A stretch of 50,548 nt of DNA from positions 1-50,548 of the IMG/VR virus record IMGVR_UViG_3300048672_000029. One strand, 5' to 3'. Shown here in pieces: positions 14,633 through 22,206 of this stretch. Each line of letters begins with the position of its first letter. Within the stretch, counting starts at the first letter, position 1. A program made the position numbers and the translations under genes. The notes under the pieces were generated by a model that had not been told where the DNA came from, made no database searches, and saw only the letters and a program-made list of their open reading frames with translations. The DNA comes from a virus.

Positions 14633-15760
14633 ATGATGCGTAAATTTGAAGATGGTGACTTGGTTAAGCTGGTTTCCACTCGTAAAGATAACAATCGTGC
14701 TCATTATATTCCAGCAATGGAGCATTTGTTAGGAAAAACATCAATTGTTGAATATGTAGAACATTGGGGTGGTCCTATTATTAGGATGAAATGCCCGGAA
14801 GATATTGATGATCGTGGCTATATCAATTTTGATGAGCTTTGCTTTAGGCGTATACGTAAAGCTATTAACGTCAAGAAAAAAGATGACGTAAAGGTAGAAG
14901 TTCCTAAGGTAGAGGAAGTAAAACCTATTGCTTTAAAAGAAGGAAACGATCCTACTGGATTACGTGCCTACTTTACCAAATCTATGGGAGATGCTGATCC
15001 AGCAACATGCTCATATGCAATTAAGCTTGCAAATGGAAAGATACGTGAGCAGAAAAGAGATGTATGCCATGCACGTCTTCCTTTACAAACTGGTGATTAT
15101 TTGGGGCATAAGCAAGAGAAAGACCCTATTGCTGTAGTGTTGCATTTAAAAGGACATTACAAGAATGCACAGCCAGACCTTAAAGAAACATACGTTAAGT
15201 ATGTAGATTACATGATTAATCGTAGCCCTTGGGCACCAATTCATTTGGTGAAAGATGCTCATGACGCAATTGCTAATTGCGCCTCTCTAGACGTATCACG
15301 TCCATTGTATGAATTGATGGGTGCTGCTGTATCTCTGCGTGAAGCTAGTGAATTTCCTAGCAATTTCCGTAGCTTTAAGAAAGCTTTAGAGCTTGGCTAT
15401 TCTGAGCATACAGCATATTTGATGACATGCTGCTTTATCACTAGAGAATCAGGTGATTCTTGCAGGACATACATCACCAACGGTCATAAGGTTATGCATA
15501 CTGACAATAAGGTGCCAGCTATCATCAATTTCTTTACGAAAGGTTATAAGCCAGCAAAAGAAGCTTACAACAAAGGTGGTATAGATAATGGTATTAACAA
15601 GTATATGATGACCATATTTGAAGGAAGTTCTTTCAAGAATGCCGTTGATGCTTTGGCTCCTTTAAATGATTGGGCTTTTGGTACAAATGGAGTGGTAGAT
15701 AACAAAGGCTTTATTTCTGTTGCGGATATGTTTGAGAAATTTTTTAAGAAAGCAAAATGA
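14633..15760 (+). CDS. Unknown protein opening the amide-ligase operon
   Basis: A 375-residue protein. The N-terminal 75 residues form a small domain (F-E-D-G-D-L-V-K-L-V-S, then Y-I-N-F-D-E-L-C-F-R-R-I-R) that resembles SH3-like folds. A Lys/Val/Glu-rich linker follows (about 80-103), then a larger helical domain with several Cys and His residues (C-H-A-R-L-P-L; L-M-T-C-C-F-I-T-R-E-S-G-D). I recognise no enzyme family. It overlaps the next gene by 4 bases, so its product probably works with the class I amidotransferase and ligases downstream. It could be a substrate, a scaffold or a new enzyme. Confidence 0.75.
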   Translation: MMRKFEDGDLVKLVSTRKDNNRAHYIPAMEHLLGKTSIVEYVEHWGGPIIRMKCPEDIDDRGYINFDELCFRRIRKAINVKKKDDVKVEVPKVEEVKPIALKEGNDPTGLRAYFTKSMGDADPATCSYAIKLANGKIREQKRDVCHARLPLQTGDYLGHKQEKDPIAVVLHLKGHYKNAQPDLKETYVKYVDYMINRSPWAPIHLVKDAHDAIANCASLDVSRPLYELMGAAVSLREASEFPSNFRSFKKALELGYSEHTAYLMTCCFITRESGDSCRTYITNGHKVMHTDNKVPAIINFFTKGYKPAKEAYNKGGIDNGINKYMMTIFEGSSFKNAVDALAPLNDWAFGTNGVVDNKGFISVADMFEKFFKKAK

Positions 15761-16368
15761 AGAAGGTTTATATCGTAAACGGAAGCAAACAGTATTCTGA
15801 TTTGTTCCGTAATGTTGGATGGTTTATTACAGATATGCTCCATGAGGCTGATTTAGTATGCTTCACTGGTGGAGAGGATGTAACCCCTTCCTTCTATGGT
15901 GATGCTCCTCATATGCATACACATAACAATGTCCATCGTGATCGAGATGAACAAATAATCTTTGAAGTGTGTACACATGACAAGGTGCCTATGGTGGGCG
16001 TCTGTAGAGGCGGACAATTTTTAAACGTAATGTCCGGAGGACGAATGTATCAACATGTCAGTGGACATGGTGGAGCACATTCGATTATAGACGCTAGGAC
16101 AGGCGAAACAGTGTTAGCCACATCTACCCATCACCAAATGATGATGCCCTCTCCTGAGGCCGTTCTAGTGGCTTCTAGCACCCTTGGTGGTACTAGAGAA
16201 TGGTACGATCATGAAATCTTTCGTAGAGATGTATCTAAAGAAGATATTGAGGTGGTTTTCTATCCAGAAACAAAGGCTCTCTGCTTTCAGCCTCATCCAG
16301 AATTCAATGGCTATGCATCATTGAAGGAATATTTCCATTCACTTATTAAGGAGTTTTTTCATGTTTAA
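15757..16368 (+). CDS. Class I glutamine amidotransferase-like hydrolase
   Basis: A 203-residue protein of the class I glutamine amidotransferase / peptidase C26 superfamily. It has the nucleophile elbow G-V-C-R-G-G-Q with catalytic C83, and the His-Glu pair in Q-P-H-P-E-F (H180, E182). The early F-T-G-G-E-D-V-T-P-S-F-Y-G motif is typical of the gamma-glutamyl hydrolase/PuuD branch. It should hydrolyse a gamma-glutamyl or glutamine amide bond, either releasing ammonia for a partner ligase or trimming a gamma-glutamyl peptide. It overlaps the preceding gene by 4 bases and the following small gene by 8. Confidence 0.85.
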   Translation: MKKVYIVNGSKQYSDLFRNVGWFITDMLHEADLVCFTGGEDVTPSFYGDAPHMHTHNNVHRDRDEQIIFEVCTHDKVPMVGVCRGGQFLNVMSGGRMYQHVSGHGGAHSIIDARTGETVLATSTHHQMMMPSPEAVLVASSTLGGTREWYDHEIFRRDVSKEDIEVVFYPETKALCFQPHPEFNGYASLKEYFHSLIKEFFHV

Positions 16369-16516
16369 TATAAATTACATCTTCGGTTATTACGCTTATA
16401 TGCGTAAGAATCTTGTGTCTAAGCGCCCTTGGGCACATTTCCGTAAGAAGGGGCCTGGTCGTAAGCATCAGCAAGGACAGCCATTGACTAAGGGAGAGCG
16501 TAATGGAAAAGCATGA
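16361..16516 (+). CDS. 51-residue basic peptide within the amide-ligase operon
   Basis: AAGGAG lies about 6 bases before the ATG at 16361, which overlaps the end of the amidotransferase gene by 8 bases. The frame is 51 codons. The N-terminal third is aromatic (Y, F), and the rest is very basic with a K-K-G-P-G-R-K-H-Q-Q-G-Q stretch. It has no membrane helix. Its position between the amidotransferase and the ATP-grasp ligase makes it a candidate substrate or carrier peptide, but this is speculation. Confidence 0.65.
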   Translation: MFNINYIFGYYAYMRKNLVSKRPWAHFRKKGPGRKHQQGQPLTKGERNGKA

Positions 16517-16670
16517 ACAATTATTTGTTCCTAAAGCAGATTACAATAGAGATATTAAATGGAAAAAAGATTCTAAACAAAAATGTTTAGCTCAATCCAT
16601 TGGATATTTCTATATGGACGAAGAAGAAAGAAGTTGGTATTGGTTATTTAAATATGAAAGTGGTGAGTAA
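16503..16670 (+). CDS. 55-residue acidic-ended peptide within the amide-ligase operon
   Basis: The ATG at 16503 has an RBS-like AGGGAG before it and overlaps the previous small gene by 14 bases. The stop (TAA at 16668-16670) overlaps the ATP-grasp start as TAATG, indicating translational coupling. The protein is charged and aromatic, ending Y-E-S-G-E. It has one Cys. No family is recognised. A role as a ligase partner or substrate is possible from position only. Confidence 0.65.
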   Translation: MEKHEQLFVPKADYNRDIKWKKDSKQKCLAQSIGYFYMDEEERSWYWLFKYESGE

Positions 16671-17371
16671 TGCTTAAAGTAGCTATCATCCATTCTGTAG
16701 CAGGGATTTCTAGCAAAATTCTGGCTACAGCATTGAAGAATAATGGTGTAAAGGCTGATGTTTTCCGTTATAGTGACATACTTAGCAGGGATTTTAGACA
16801 ATATGATTATGTTTTTTCGTATGGTTGCTCGGGGCGTACTGACCATAACAATCGGCTCAATTCTGCTAATGCAGTGGCTACTTGCGTGTCTAAACCAGCT
16901 ACTTTTAACAAGCTTATACAAGCTAAGGTTTCGACAGTAGAATATGTCACTGAGAAGCCTATTCCTAAGCATTGGGATTGGGTGGTGATACGAGATAAGA
17001 CTGATGGACGTAAAGCAGAAGGGCTTCATTACCATGAAAATAATGCAAATGTTCCAGATGGTGTTCTCTACTCCGAATACTTTGAACACAAATATGAATA
17101 TCGAATTATGGTGTTCAAGAATGAAGTTGTTGGACGATATTTCAAAGCTGAGGACAATGGCGATTGGTACTTCAATAAGCAGCCCCCTAGAGCTTTTGAA
17201 GATATGGATGAGCATTGCATTCGTGCAGCTAAAGCTATTGGCATTGACTACGTGGGCTTTGATGTAGTAGCTAATAACAAGAAGGATTTCCGTATTCTTG
17301 AGGCTAACTCAGCCCCTCGTATTACGGATGAAGCAGAGAATGCTATTGTTGAATATTTCATTAACCTTTAA
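16670..17371 (+). CDS. ATP-grasp ligase (RimK-like)
   Basis: A 233-residue ATP-grasp fold enzyme. The C-terminal half carries the family pattern: Y-E-Y-R-I-M-V-F for the central strand with its Arg, F-K-A-E for the following strand, and G-F-D-V-V then F-R-I-L-E-A-N-S-A-P, the Mg-binding E-x-N motif. The N-terminal 75 residues form the short preATP-grasp domain. Enzymes of this type activate a carboxylate as acyl phosphate and join it to an amine. Together with two amidoligase genes and two amidotransferases nearby, it is probably one of three amide-bond formers in a single pathway. Confidence 0.87.
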   Translation: MLKVAIIHSVAGISSKILATALKNNGVKADVFRYSDILSRDFRQYDYVFSYGCSGRTDHNNRLNSANAVATCVSKPATFNKLIQAKVSTVEYVTEKPIPKHWDWVVIRDKTDGRKAEGLHYHENNANVPDGVLYSEYFEHKYEYRIMVFKNEVVGRYFKAEDNGDWYFNKQPPRAFEDMDEHCIRAAKAIGIDYVGFDVVANNKKDFRILEANSAPRITDEAENAIVEYFINL

Positions 17372-17391
17372 AGCAACTGATTAACTCAGGC

Positions 17392-18762
17392 TTGGATTAC
17401 GGAGCTTTTATTATTTGTGGTATTGTTGGCGTTGCGGGTGATCTAACCCAAAAGGAAGACAAGATTTTTCGTACTATGCTTATCCTTGACACTGTACGAG
17501 GGGAAGACAGTACAGGATTGGCTGCTGTTCCTAAGTTTGGTGATTCAGTGGTGGTTAAGACTGTTGGTCCTGCTTTTGATCTATTTGCTAGTAAGAAATA
17601 CGATGCAACTATGAACAAAATGAATAGAGCAGTGATTGGACACAATCGCTATGCTACTCAGGGCGTAGTGAATAAAGCTAACGCTCATCCTTTTGAATTC
17701 CAAACTCTTATTGGTGTACATAATGGTACATTGAAGAATAAACACAAGCTTCTTGATCCTCATAAATTTCAGGTAGATAGTGAAAATCTATATCATCACA
17801 TTGAGAACAATGGTTTACGTGATGCTATTGACATTGTTGATGGGGCTTATGCTCTAGTATGGTGGAATAAAGATGAGGAAACTCTTAACTTCCTACGTAA
17901 TAAAGAACGTCCATTGTTCTATGCCTATTCTAAAGATACTAAAGTTATCCTTTGGGCATCTGAGAAATGGATGATTGACATTGCTTGCTTCAAGCATGAT
18001 CTAGTGATTGACGAGATCAAGAGTGTTCCAGTAGACTATCATTATTCTTTCCATATTGACAACAAAGGCTTCATACATAAGCCTAAAGAAGTTGAGATGA
18101 AACAGAAAGAGATTAATCGTCCTGATATTTCCTACTACACTGGTGGTTATTTTGGTAATCAATATCAAGGACATAGACAACAGCAGCAAGGATTTGCTCC
18201 TCAACTTCCTGCTCCGACAACAAGTAATGTAACAACTCTTCCAGTAGTTGACGCTAAAAAAAACTTGGTTTCGGACAAAGATATCGAGACTTATTCCAAC
18301 ACAAAAGGAGTGATTCTTAATGTTGTAGAGAGCGATATCAATACGCATGGAGCTAAGTATGTAACTCTACGTGACCCTTTACACCCTACATTTCCTATCT
18401 CAATGTACATCAATAGAGATACAGGAATTCTCAAACTAATTGGCAAATCAATTAAGGCCAATGTTGGGAAATGGTGTATGACGTATAAAGCGGGAGGTTT
18501 CTTTCGTGTCAGTGAAAATGAATACGAAGAAATCCCTGATGAATCTCCAGAGCTATACATCTACGATGATGGCAAAGGTCACATGCTTAACAAGAAGGAG
18601 TGGGAAACGAAGTTCTCTAATTGTGAATGGTGCTTCGATCATCTGTTTGCAGAAGATCATGGTAATAGGATTAATGATGCTGGTCAGTGTTTCTGTGCTA
18701 CTTGCGTAGCTACGTATCCAGAGATTGAAGAGCATGCTGGTAAATTGAAACGTGTTTATTAA
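17392..18762 (+). CDS. Class II (Ntn-type) glutamine amidotransferase with C-terminal zinc motif
   Basis: The amidotransferase domain (about the first 210 residues) has all the expected motifs: C-G-I-V-G-V for the N-terminal nucleophile Cys, G-H-N-R-Y-A-T-Q-G, N-A-H-P-F, V-H-N-G-T, D-S-E-N and D-G-A-Y-A-L-V. It would release ammonia from glutamine. A Gln/Pro-rich linker follows, then a second domain, and near the end C-E-W-C with C-F-C-A-T-C, a likely zinc-binding site. The only usual start codon is TTG at 17392, which puts 8 residues before the Cys. A GGAG at 17401-17404 lies 8 bases before an ATT that directly precedes the Cys codon. The active protein therefore arises by propeptide removal or by an AUU start at 17413. 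Confidence 0.88.
   Translation: MDYGAFIICGIVGVAGDLTQKEDKIFRTMLILDTVRGEDSTGLAAVPKFGDSVVVKTVGPAFDLFASKKYDATMNKMNRAVIGHNRYATQGVVNKANAHPFEFQTLIGVHNGTLKNKHKLLDPHKFQVDSENLYHHIENNGLRDAIDIVDGAYALVWWNKDEETLNFLRNKERPLFYAYSKDTKVILWASEKWMIDIACFKHDLVIDEIKSVPVDYHYSFHIDNKGFIHKPKEVEMKQKEINRPDISYYTGGYFGNQYQGHRQQQQGFAPQLPAPTTSNVTTLPVVDAKKNLVSDKDIETYSNTKGVILNVVESDINTHGAKYVTLRDPLHPTFPISMYINRDTGILKLIGKSIKANVGKWCMTYKAGGFFRVSENEYEEIPDESPELYIYDDGKGHMLNKKEWETKFSNCEWCFDHLFAEDHGNRINDAGQCFCATCVATYPEIEEHAGKLKRVY
17401..17415 (+). promoter_or_regulatory. RBS with probable AUU start for the class II amidotransferase
   Basis: GGAG (17401-17404) is followed after 8 bases by ATT (17413-17415) and then the TGT codon of the catalytic Cys. 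Starting here gives fMet-Cys-Gly, the form in which class II amidotransferases are normally encoded. The TTG at 17392 has only a weak AGG before it. Confidence 0.5.
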
Positions 18763-18780
18763 CTTTAGGAGATATATGAA

Positions 18781-19575
18781 ATGACGAAGATTCTAATTGG
18801 TTGCGACCCAGAAGTGTTTATTAAACAGAAAGGCATCTTTAAGAGTGCTTACAATCTAATTAAGGGAGATAAGAAAAATCCTCAAAAGATTCGTAGTGGA
18901 GCAGTGCAAGTAGATGGTATGGCATTAGAGTTTAATATTGATCCAGCCGCTACTGAAGATGAATTTGTCTTTAATGTACAAGACGTGTTCAATCAAATGA
19001 AGGCTATGGTGCCTAAGTATGAGGTGGTAGTGTCTCCTGTTGCTCACTTTGATGCAGCATATATGAAGAAGCAACCTAAGGAAGCCTTAGAGCTTGGTTG
19101 TGATCCTGACTATAACGCTTGGACAGGTGAGGCTAATGCTCGCCCTGATGGTGATCGTCCTATGCGTACTGCGTCAGGTCATATCCATATTGGATGGACT
19201 GCTAATCGTTCTAAAGACGATATGGGCCATGTAAATGATTGTCACATCATTGCTAAGCAAATGGATTATTATCTGGGCCTCACCAGCCTGTTTTATGACA
19301 AGGAAGTAGAACGTCGGGAGATGTATGGGAAAGCTGGCGCTGTTCGTTATAAGCCTTATGGTGTTGAGTATCGTACTCTCTCTAATGCTTGGCTTAAGTC
19401 TGAAACTCTTATGCGCTTTGTATACCGTAATGCGGTAAAGGCCGTTACTAACGTTATGGATGGTAATATCCTTGTGGATAAGTATGGAGATATTCAAGAC
19501 ATTATCAATACGTCTAATCTAAAGAAGGCTTCGGCTATCATTAAGTCTGAGAATCTAGAGGTTTGTTATGGATGA
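18781..19575 (+). CDS. COOH-NH2 ligase, phiEco32-type (type 2)
   Basis: A 264-residue protein matching the glutamine-synthetase-like COOH-NH2 ligase family described from phiEco32-like phages. It has G-C-D-P-E-V-F-I at the start, V-D-G-M-A-L-E-F-N near residue 45, S-G-H-I-H-I-G-W near 135, and G-V-E-Y-R-T-L-S-N near 198. The Glu and His residues of these motifs form the metal and ATP site. The family is predicted to make amide bonds between a carboxylate and an amine using ATP. AGGAG lies 9 bases before the ATG. It overlaps the next gene by 8 bases. Confidence 0.87.
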   Translation: MTKILIGCDPEVFIKQKGIFKSAYNLIKGDKKNPQKIRSGAVQVDGMALEFNIDPAATEDEFVFNVQDVFNQMKAMVPKYEVVVSPVAHFDAAYMKKQPKEALELGCDPDYNAWTGEANARPDGDRPMRTASGHIHIGWTANRSKDDMGHVNDCHIIAKQMDYYLGLTSLFYDKEVERREMYGKAGAVRYKPYGVEYRTLSNAWLKSETLMRFVYRNAVKAVTNVMDGNILVDKYGDIQDIINTSNLKKASAIIKSENLEVCYG

Positions 19576-20170
19576 AGAAGAAGTATTGTCTAATGACGAT
19601 ATTGTCCAACAGTATTACAAGAACATAGTAATTTATAATACTAAGTTGGTATTTGTTAGTCATTGTAAAGATGGGATCGTTACACTTAATCCAGTAGGAG
19701 TGGCTAAGAATTTCAATGTAAAGTTTGAGAGGAAATTGTTTAAGCCTTGTCTCAATCGTATTGGAATGATTAACGTCTTAGGCTCTGTTATCTATGGCTC
19801 ACGTAATCCTGTACGTAAGATGCAGATAGGACACAATCGTAATAACATTTCTTTGCATTATATCAAAGGGCTGGAATACAAAGAAGGAGCAATGGCTACT
19901 AAGGATTACCTATACAATGTTAATTGTGTAGAAATTGGTAATTCTTTAGAAAATAATTATCCTACTTTTGAGAAAGCTTTAGAGATAATTGATAAGAAAT
20001 CTGGTATTAATGCTGTTGCTTTTGATAAGCAATTCTGCCTAGATAAGCTAGGCAACATCTACTATAAACTTGATTGCGTTGGTAAGGTAAAAGATAAACG
20101 TATTGAGTTTAAGTCTGGTAAAGAACATCTTGAACTTCTTTTAGAGAATAGCTATGAGCAGTATATTTGA
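19568..20170 (+). CDS. Unknown protein between the two amide ligases
   Basis: A 200-residue protein overlapping both ligase genes (8 bases before, 17 after), so it is clearly part of the operon. It has an acidic N-terminus, several aromatic residues and a G-H-N-R-N-N-I-S-L-H-Y motif near the middle; no catalytic signature is recognised. The C-terminal part (Y-Y-K-L-D-C-V-G-K-V-K-D-K-R) has beta-hairpin character. It may be the protein substrate, a specificity subunit, or a divergent member of a ligase family. Confidence 0.7.
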   Translation: MDEEEVLSNDDIVQQYYKNIVIYNTKLVFVSHCKDGIVTLNPVGVAKNFNVKFERKLFKPCLNRIGMINVLGSVIYGSRNPVRKMQIGHNRNNISLHYIKGLEYKEGAMATKDYLYNVNCVEIGNSLENNYPTFEKALEIIDKKSGINAVAFDKQFCLDKLGNIYYKLDCVGKVKDKRIEFKSGKEHLELLLENSYEQYI

Positions 20171-21356
20171 AATCCTGGAAATGGAAAATGGTAAAAAGCA
20201 AGCTGGCTTCTTCGGTATTGAGATTGAAGTGGAAGGTAAGCACTTAGGTATTAATCCTGCTAGATTCTGGAGAGCAGAGGCTGATGGAAGTTTACGTAAC
20301 GGTATTGAATACGTTCTTAAGAAACCTTTGTTTATTAAGGAAGTGTCTACAGCATTGCAATATCTAAATAATTATCTAAAAGATCAAGGAAGCCGTCCTG
20401 TATTCTCCTTCCGTACTTCTGTGCATGTGCATCTCAATGTGCAATCTCTTACAGAGGATCAGCTCCTTAATCTAATCTATACGTATTCTCTCCTTGAGAA
20501 TGTGTTTATGGAATATTGTGGAGATAGTCGTAAAGGCAATCGCTTTTGTCTACGAGCACAAGATGCTGACGGATATGTGGATAATGTGGACAAGTTATTC
20601 TCTCAAGGTGTACGAGAAATCTTTCGTATTCCTCAGAATCAGATTAGGTATTCCTCTCTTAATCTCGAAGCTTTGCTTAAGTATGGCAGTATTGAATTCC
20701 GGGGATTGGCTGGTACATTAGATGAGAAACGTATTCTTGTATGGTGCCAAGCTATTGACAAGCTCAGAGAATATGCTGTTAAGCAAGAAAATCCTATTGC
20801 TATTATGAATCACTTTAGAGAGAGTCATAGTATTTCTTTTGCTAAGGAAATTCTTGGGGAACTTTTCCAGGAATTTGAATTCAAAGGGATGGATAAGGAG
20901 CTTGTTCGTAATTTCTCATTAGCTATTGATTTCCCTTCTTCGTATAGAGATCGGAAAGAAAAGAAGGAAGTAGCTAAAGCTAAGAAGGAAATTGATCCTA
21001 TTCGTCAACAGAATGTTTTAAACGAAGTTCTTGTAGACTTGGCTAATAGGGAAGCAGCACGTATAAGGAGAGATGCTGCTGGACGTTTTGCTCCGTGGCA
21101 TCAGGCTGTCCCTAATGAACATGAATTACGAGCAGCAGGTGTGGAAGTTGCCGGACATGTACATGATGCTGTAAGATTTAATCCTTTTGCAATTCCTGAA
21201 GCTGTTATTAGAGATGAAGTTGCTGTGGCAGATCATAATAATAGATTGAGAGGAGTTATGGATGAACAAATACGTGCTCATCGTGTAGGTGTTAGGCGTG
21301 TTCCTGTCCCTCCTAATAGAATGTTTGATGAGCCTCAAGAGGAACCATTGGAATAA
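20154..21356 (+). CDS. Amidoligase (Amidoligase_2 type) with Arg-rich C-terminal tail
   Basis: A 400-residue protein. Residues about 20-230 form a glutamine-synthetase-like amidoligase domain: F-G-I-E-I-E-V-E-G, A-D-G-S-L-R followed by G-I-E-Y-V, S-V-H-V-H-L-N, and S-I-E-F-R-G-L-A-G-T. These E-x-E, H-x-H and E-F-R motifs match the Amidoligase_2 family. The last 130 residues are rich in Arg, Ala, Glu and Pro and look largely unstructured. It is the second, different amidoligase in the operon. Such tails may dock to a partner or serve as a self-modified substrate. Confidence 0.87.
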   Translation: MSSIFEILEMENGKKQAGFFGIEIEVEGKHLGINPARFWRAEADGSLRNGIEYVLKKPLFIKEVSTALQYLNNYLKDQGSRPVFSFRTSVHVHLNVQSLTEDQLLNLIYTYSLLENVFMEYCGDSRKGNRFCLRAQDADGYVDNVDKLFSQGVREIFRIPQNQIRYSSLNLEALLKYGSIEFRGLAGTLDEKRILVWCQAIDKLREYAVKQENPIAIMNHFRESHSISFAKEILGELFQEFEFKGMDKELVRNFSLAIDFPSSYRDRKEKKEVAKAKKEIDPIRQQNVLNEVLVDLANREAARIRRDAAGRFAPWHQAVPNEHELRAAGVEVAGHVHDAVRFNPFAIPEAVIRDEVAVADHNNRLRGVMDEQIRAHRVGVRRVPVPPNRMFDEPQEEPLE

Positions 21357-21358
21357 TT

Positions 21359-21595
21359 ATGAAAAAACTATCTTTAATTGCATTCCTGCTCCTTGCAGGA
21401 TGCTCTCAACAATTAAGCTTGAAGGATGCTATCATTGCACAAACCTTCTGTAGAGCTTTAGGTGGAGAGCTTGTTACATATGGCGTATCTGATGAAACAA
21501 GGTATGGAAGATATACTATTACAGCAAATTGTTCAGCAGGAGTAGTGGTGACTATTCCTATATCTCCTAATAAGAAAGTGGAGCCTAATGTATGA
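21359..21595 (+). CDS. Small lipoprotein
   Basis: A 78-residue protein with a typical lipoprotein signal: basic MKK, a hydrophobic stretch and the lipobox L-L-A-G-C, giving a mature protein starting at C15. The mature part has two further Cys residues that could form a disulfide in the periplasm. Phage lipoproteins in an early or middle operon often act in superinfection exclusion, and another possibility is that the amide-ligase pathway acts on it. It follows the amidoligase gene by 2 bases. Confidence 0.75.
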   Translation: MKKLSLIAFLLLAGCSQQLSLKDAIIAQTFCRALGGELVTYGVSDETRYGRYTITANCSAGVVVTIPISPNKKVEPNV

Positions 21596-21807
21596 TAAGC
21601 GATGTAGATATTCGTGATTGGGAAAAAAGTATTGTAGCTGCTAAGATGGCTTCAGAACGTTTAGGAAAAGATCATCCTAATGGATCGTATGACTTATCCT
21701 TTCTTAAGGAATTTATAGACAAAGTAGAAGCTGCTATCTATCTTAATCGTAAGCAAATTCCTGCTTTGTTTAAGCCTATGTATTTGGAGGTGCCTACAAG
21801 TGATTGA
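21592..21807 (+). CDS. Small protein, unknown
   Basis: A 71-residue, mostly helical protein overlapping the lipoprotein gene by 4 bases (ATGA). It contains D-W-E-K-S-I-V-A-A-K-M and F-I-D-K-V-E-A-A-I-Y-L segments. AT-rich codon use is like the main genome. No family recognised. It is the last gene before the GC-rich cassette. Confidence 0.65.
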   Translation: MISDVDIRDWEKSIVAAKMASERLGKDHPNGSYDLSFLKEFIDKVEAAIYLNRKQIPALFKPMYLEVPTSD

Positions 21808-22048
21808 TAAAACACAACAGGGGGAACCGGTAGCGTGGCGCATCTGGTCACCTGATGGGACGAACGTCTACCAGTACACAGAAAACGGTGATGGAGAACC
21901 GCTATTCACCCACCCAGCGCCAAGAGAGCCGATGACGCCTGAGAAAGTGCGCGCAGTCGGTGGAATTGTCCACAGTGATGGCAACGTGTTTTTCACAAAT
22001 ATGGCGCAGCTTAACGAGGCTATCGGCATCAAGGAGAAATCAGAATGA
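21800..22048 (+). CDS. Small accessory protein in GC-rich cassette
   Basis: An 82-residue protein starting with GTG. It has the G-E-P-V-A-W-R opening and the P-L-F-T-H-P-A-P-R-E-P-M-T-P-E-K linker that are widespread in short proteins of proteobacterial phages and prophages; the function of these is not known. The GC content (about 52% in its first part) is well above that of the preceding gene (about 35%), so this gene and the next three look recently acquired. Confidence 0.7.
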   Translation: MIDKTQQGEPVAWRIWSPDGTNVYQYTENGDGEPLFTHPAPREPMTPEKVRAVGGIVHSDGNVFFTNMAQLNEAIGIKEKSE

Positions 22049-22206
22049 ACCTCACCCTACATCTTTGGATGGCTCCGCTTGCGTGCTTGTGGATCTTCTG
22101 CTTGTGGCTTTGGGTTTGTGACGGCTTTGCGGCTGAGTCTCTTGTTTTTGGCTCGTCTACTTGCACTTTCGTTACCGCTATTGCTTTACTCACGAGGTTC
22201 CTATGA
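22045..22206 (+). CDS. Small membrane protein in GC-rich cassette
   Basis: A 53-residue protein whose ATG overlaps the previous stop (ATGA) and whose TGA overlaps the next ATG, a tight arrangement that supports it. It has two hydrophobic segments, residues about 5-25 (very rich in Leu, Trp, Cys) and 32-50. It is probably an inner-membrane protein. Function unknown. Confidence 0.6.
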   Translation: MNLTLHLWMAPLACLWIFCLWLWVCDGFAAESLVFGSSTCTFVTAIALLTRFL

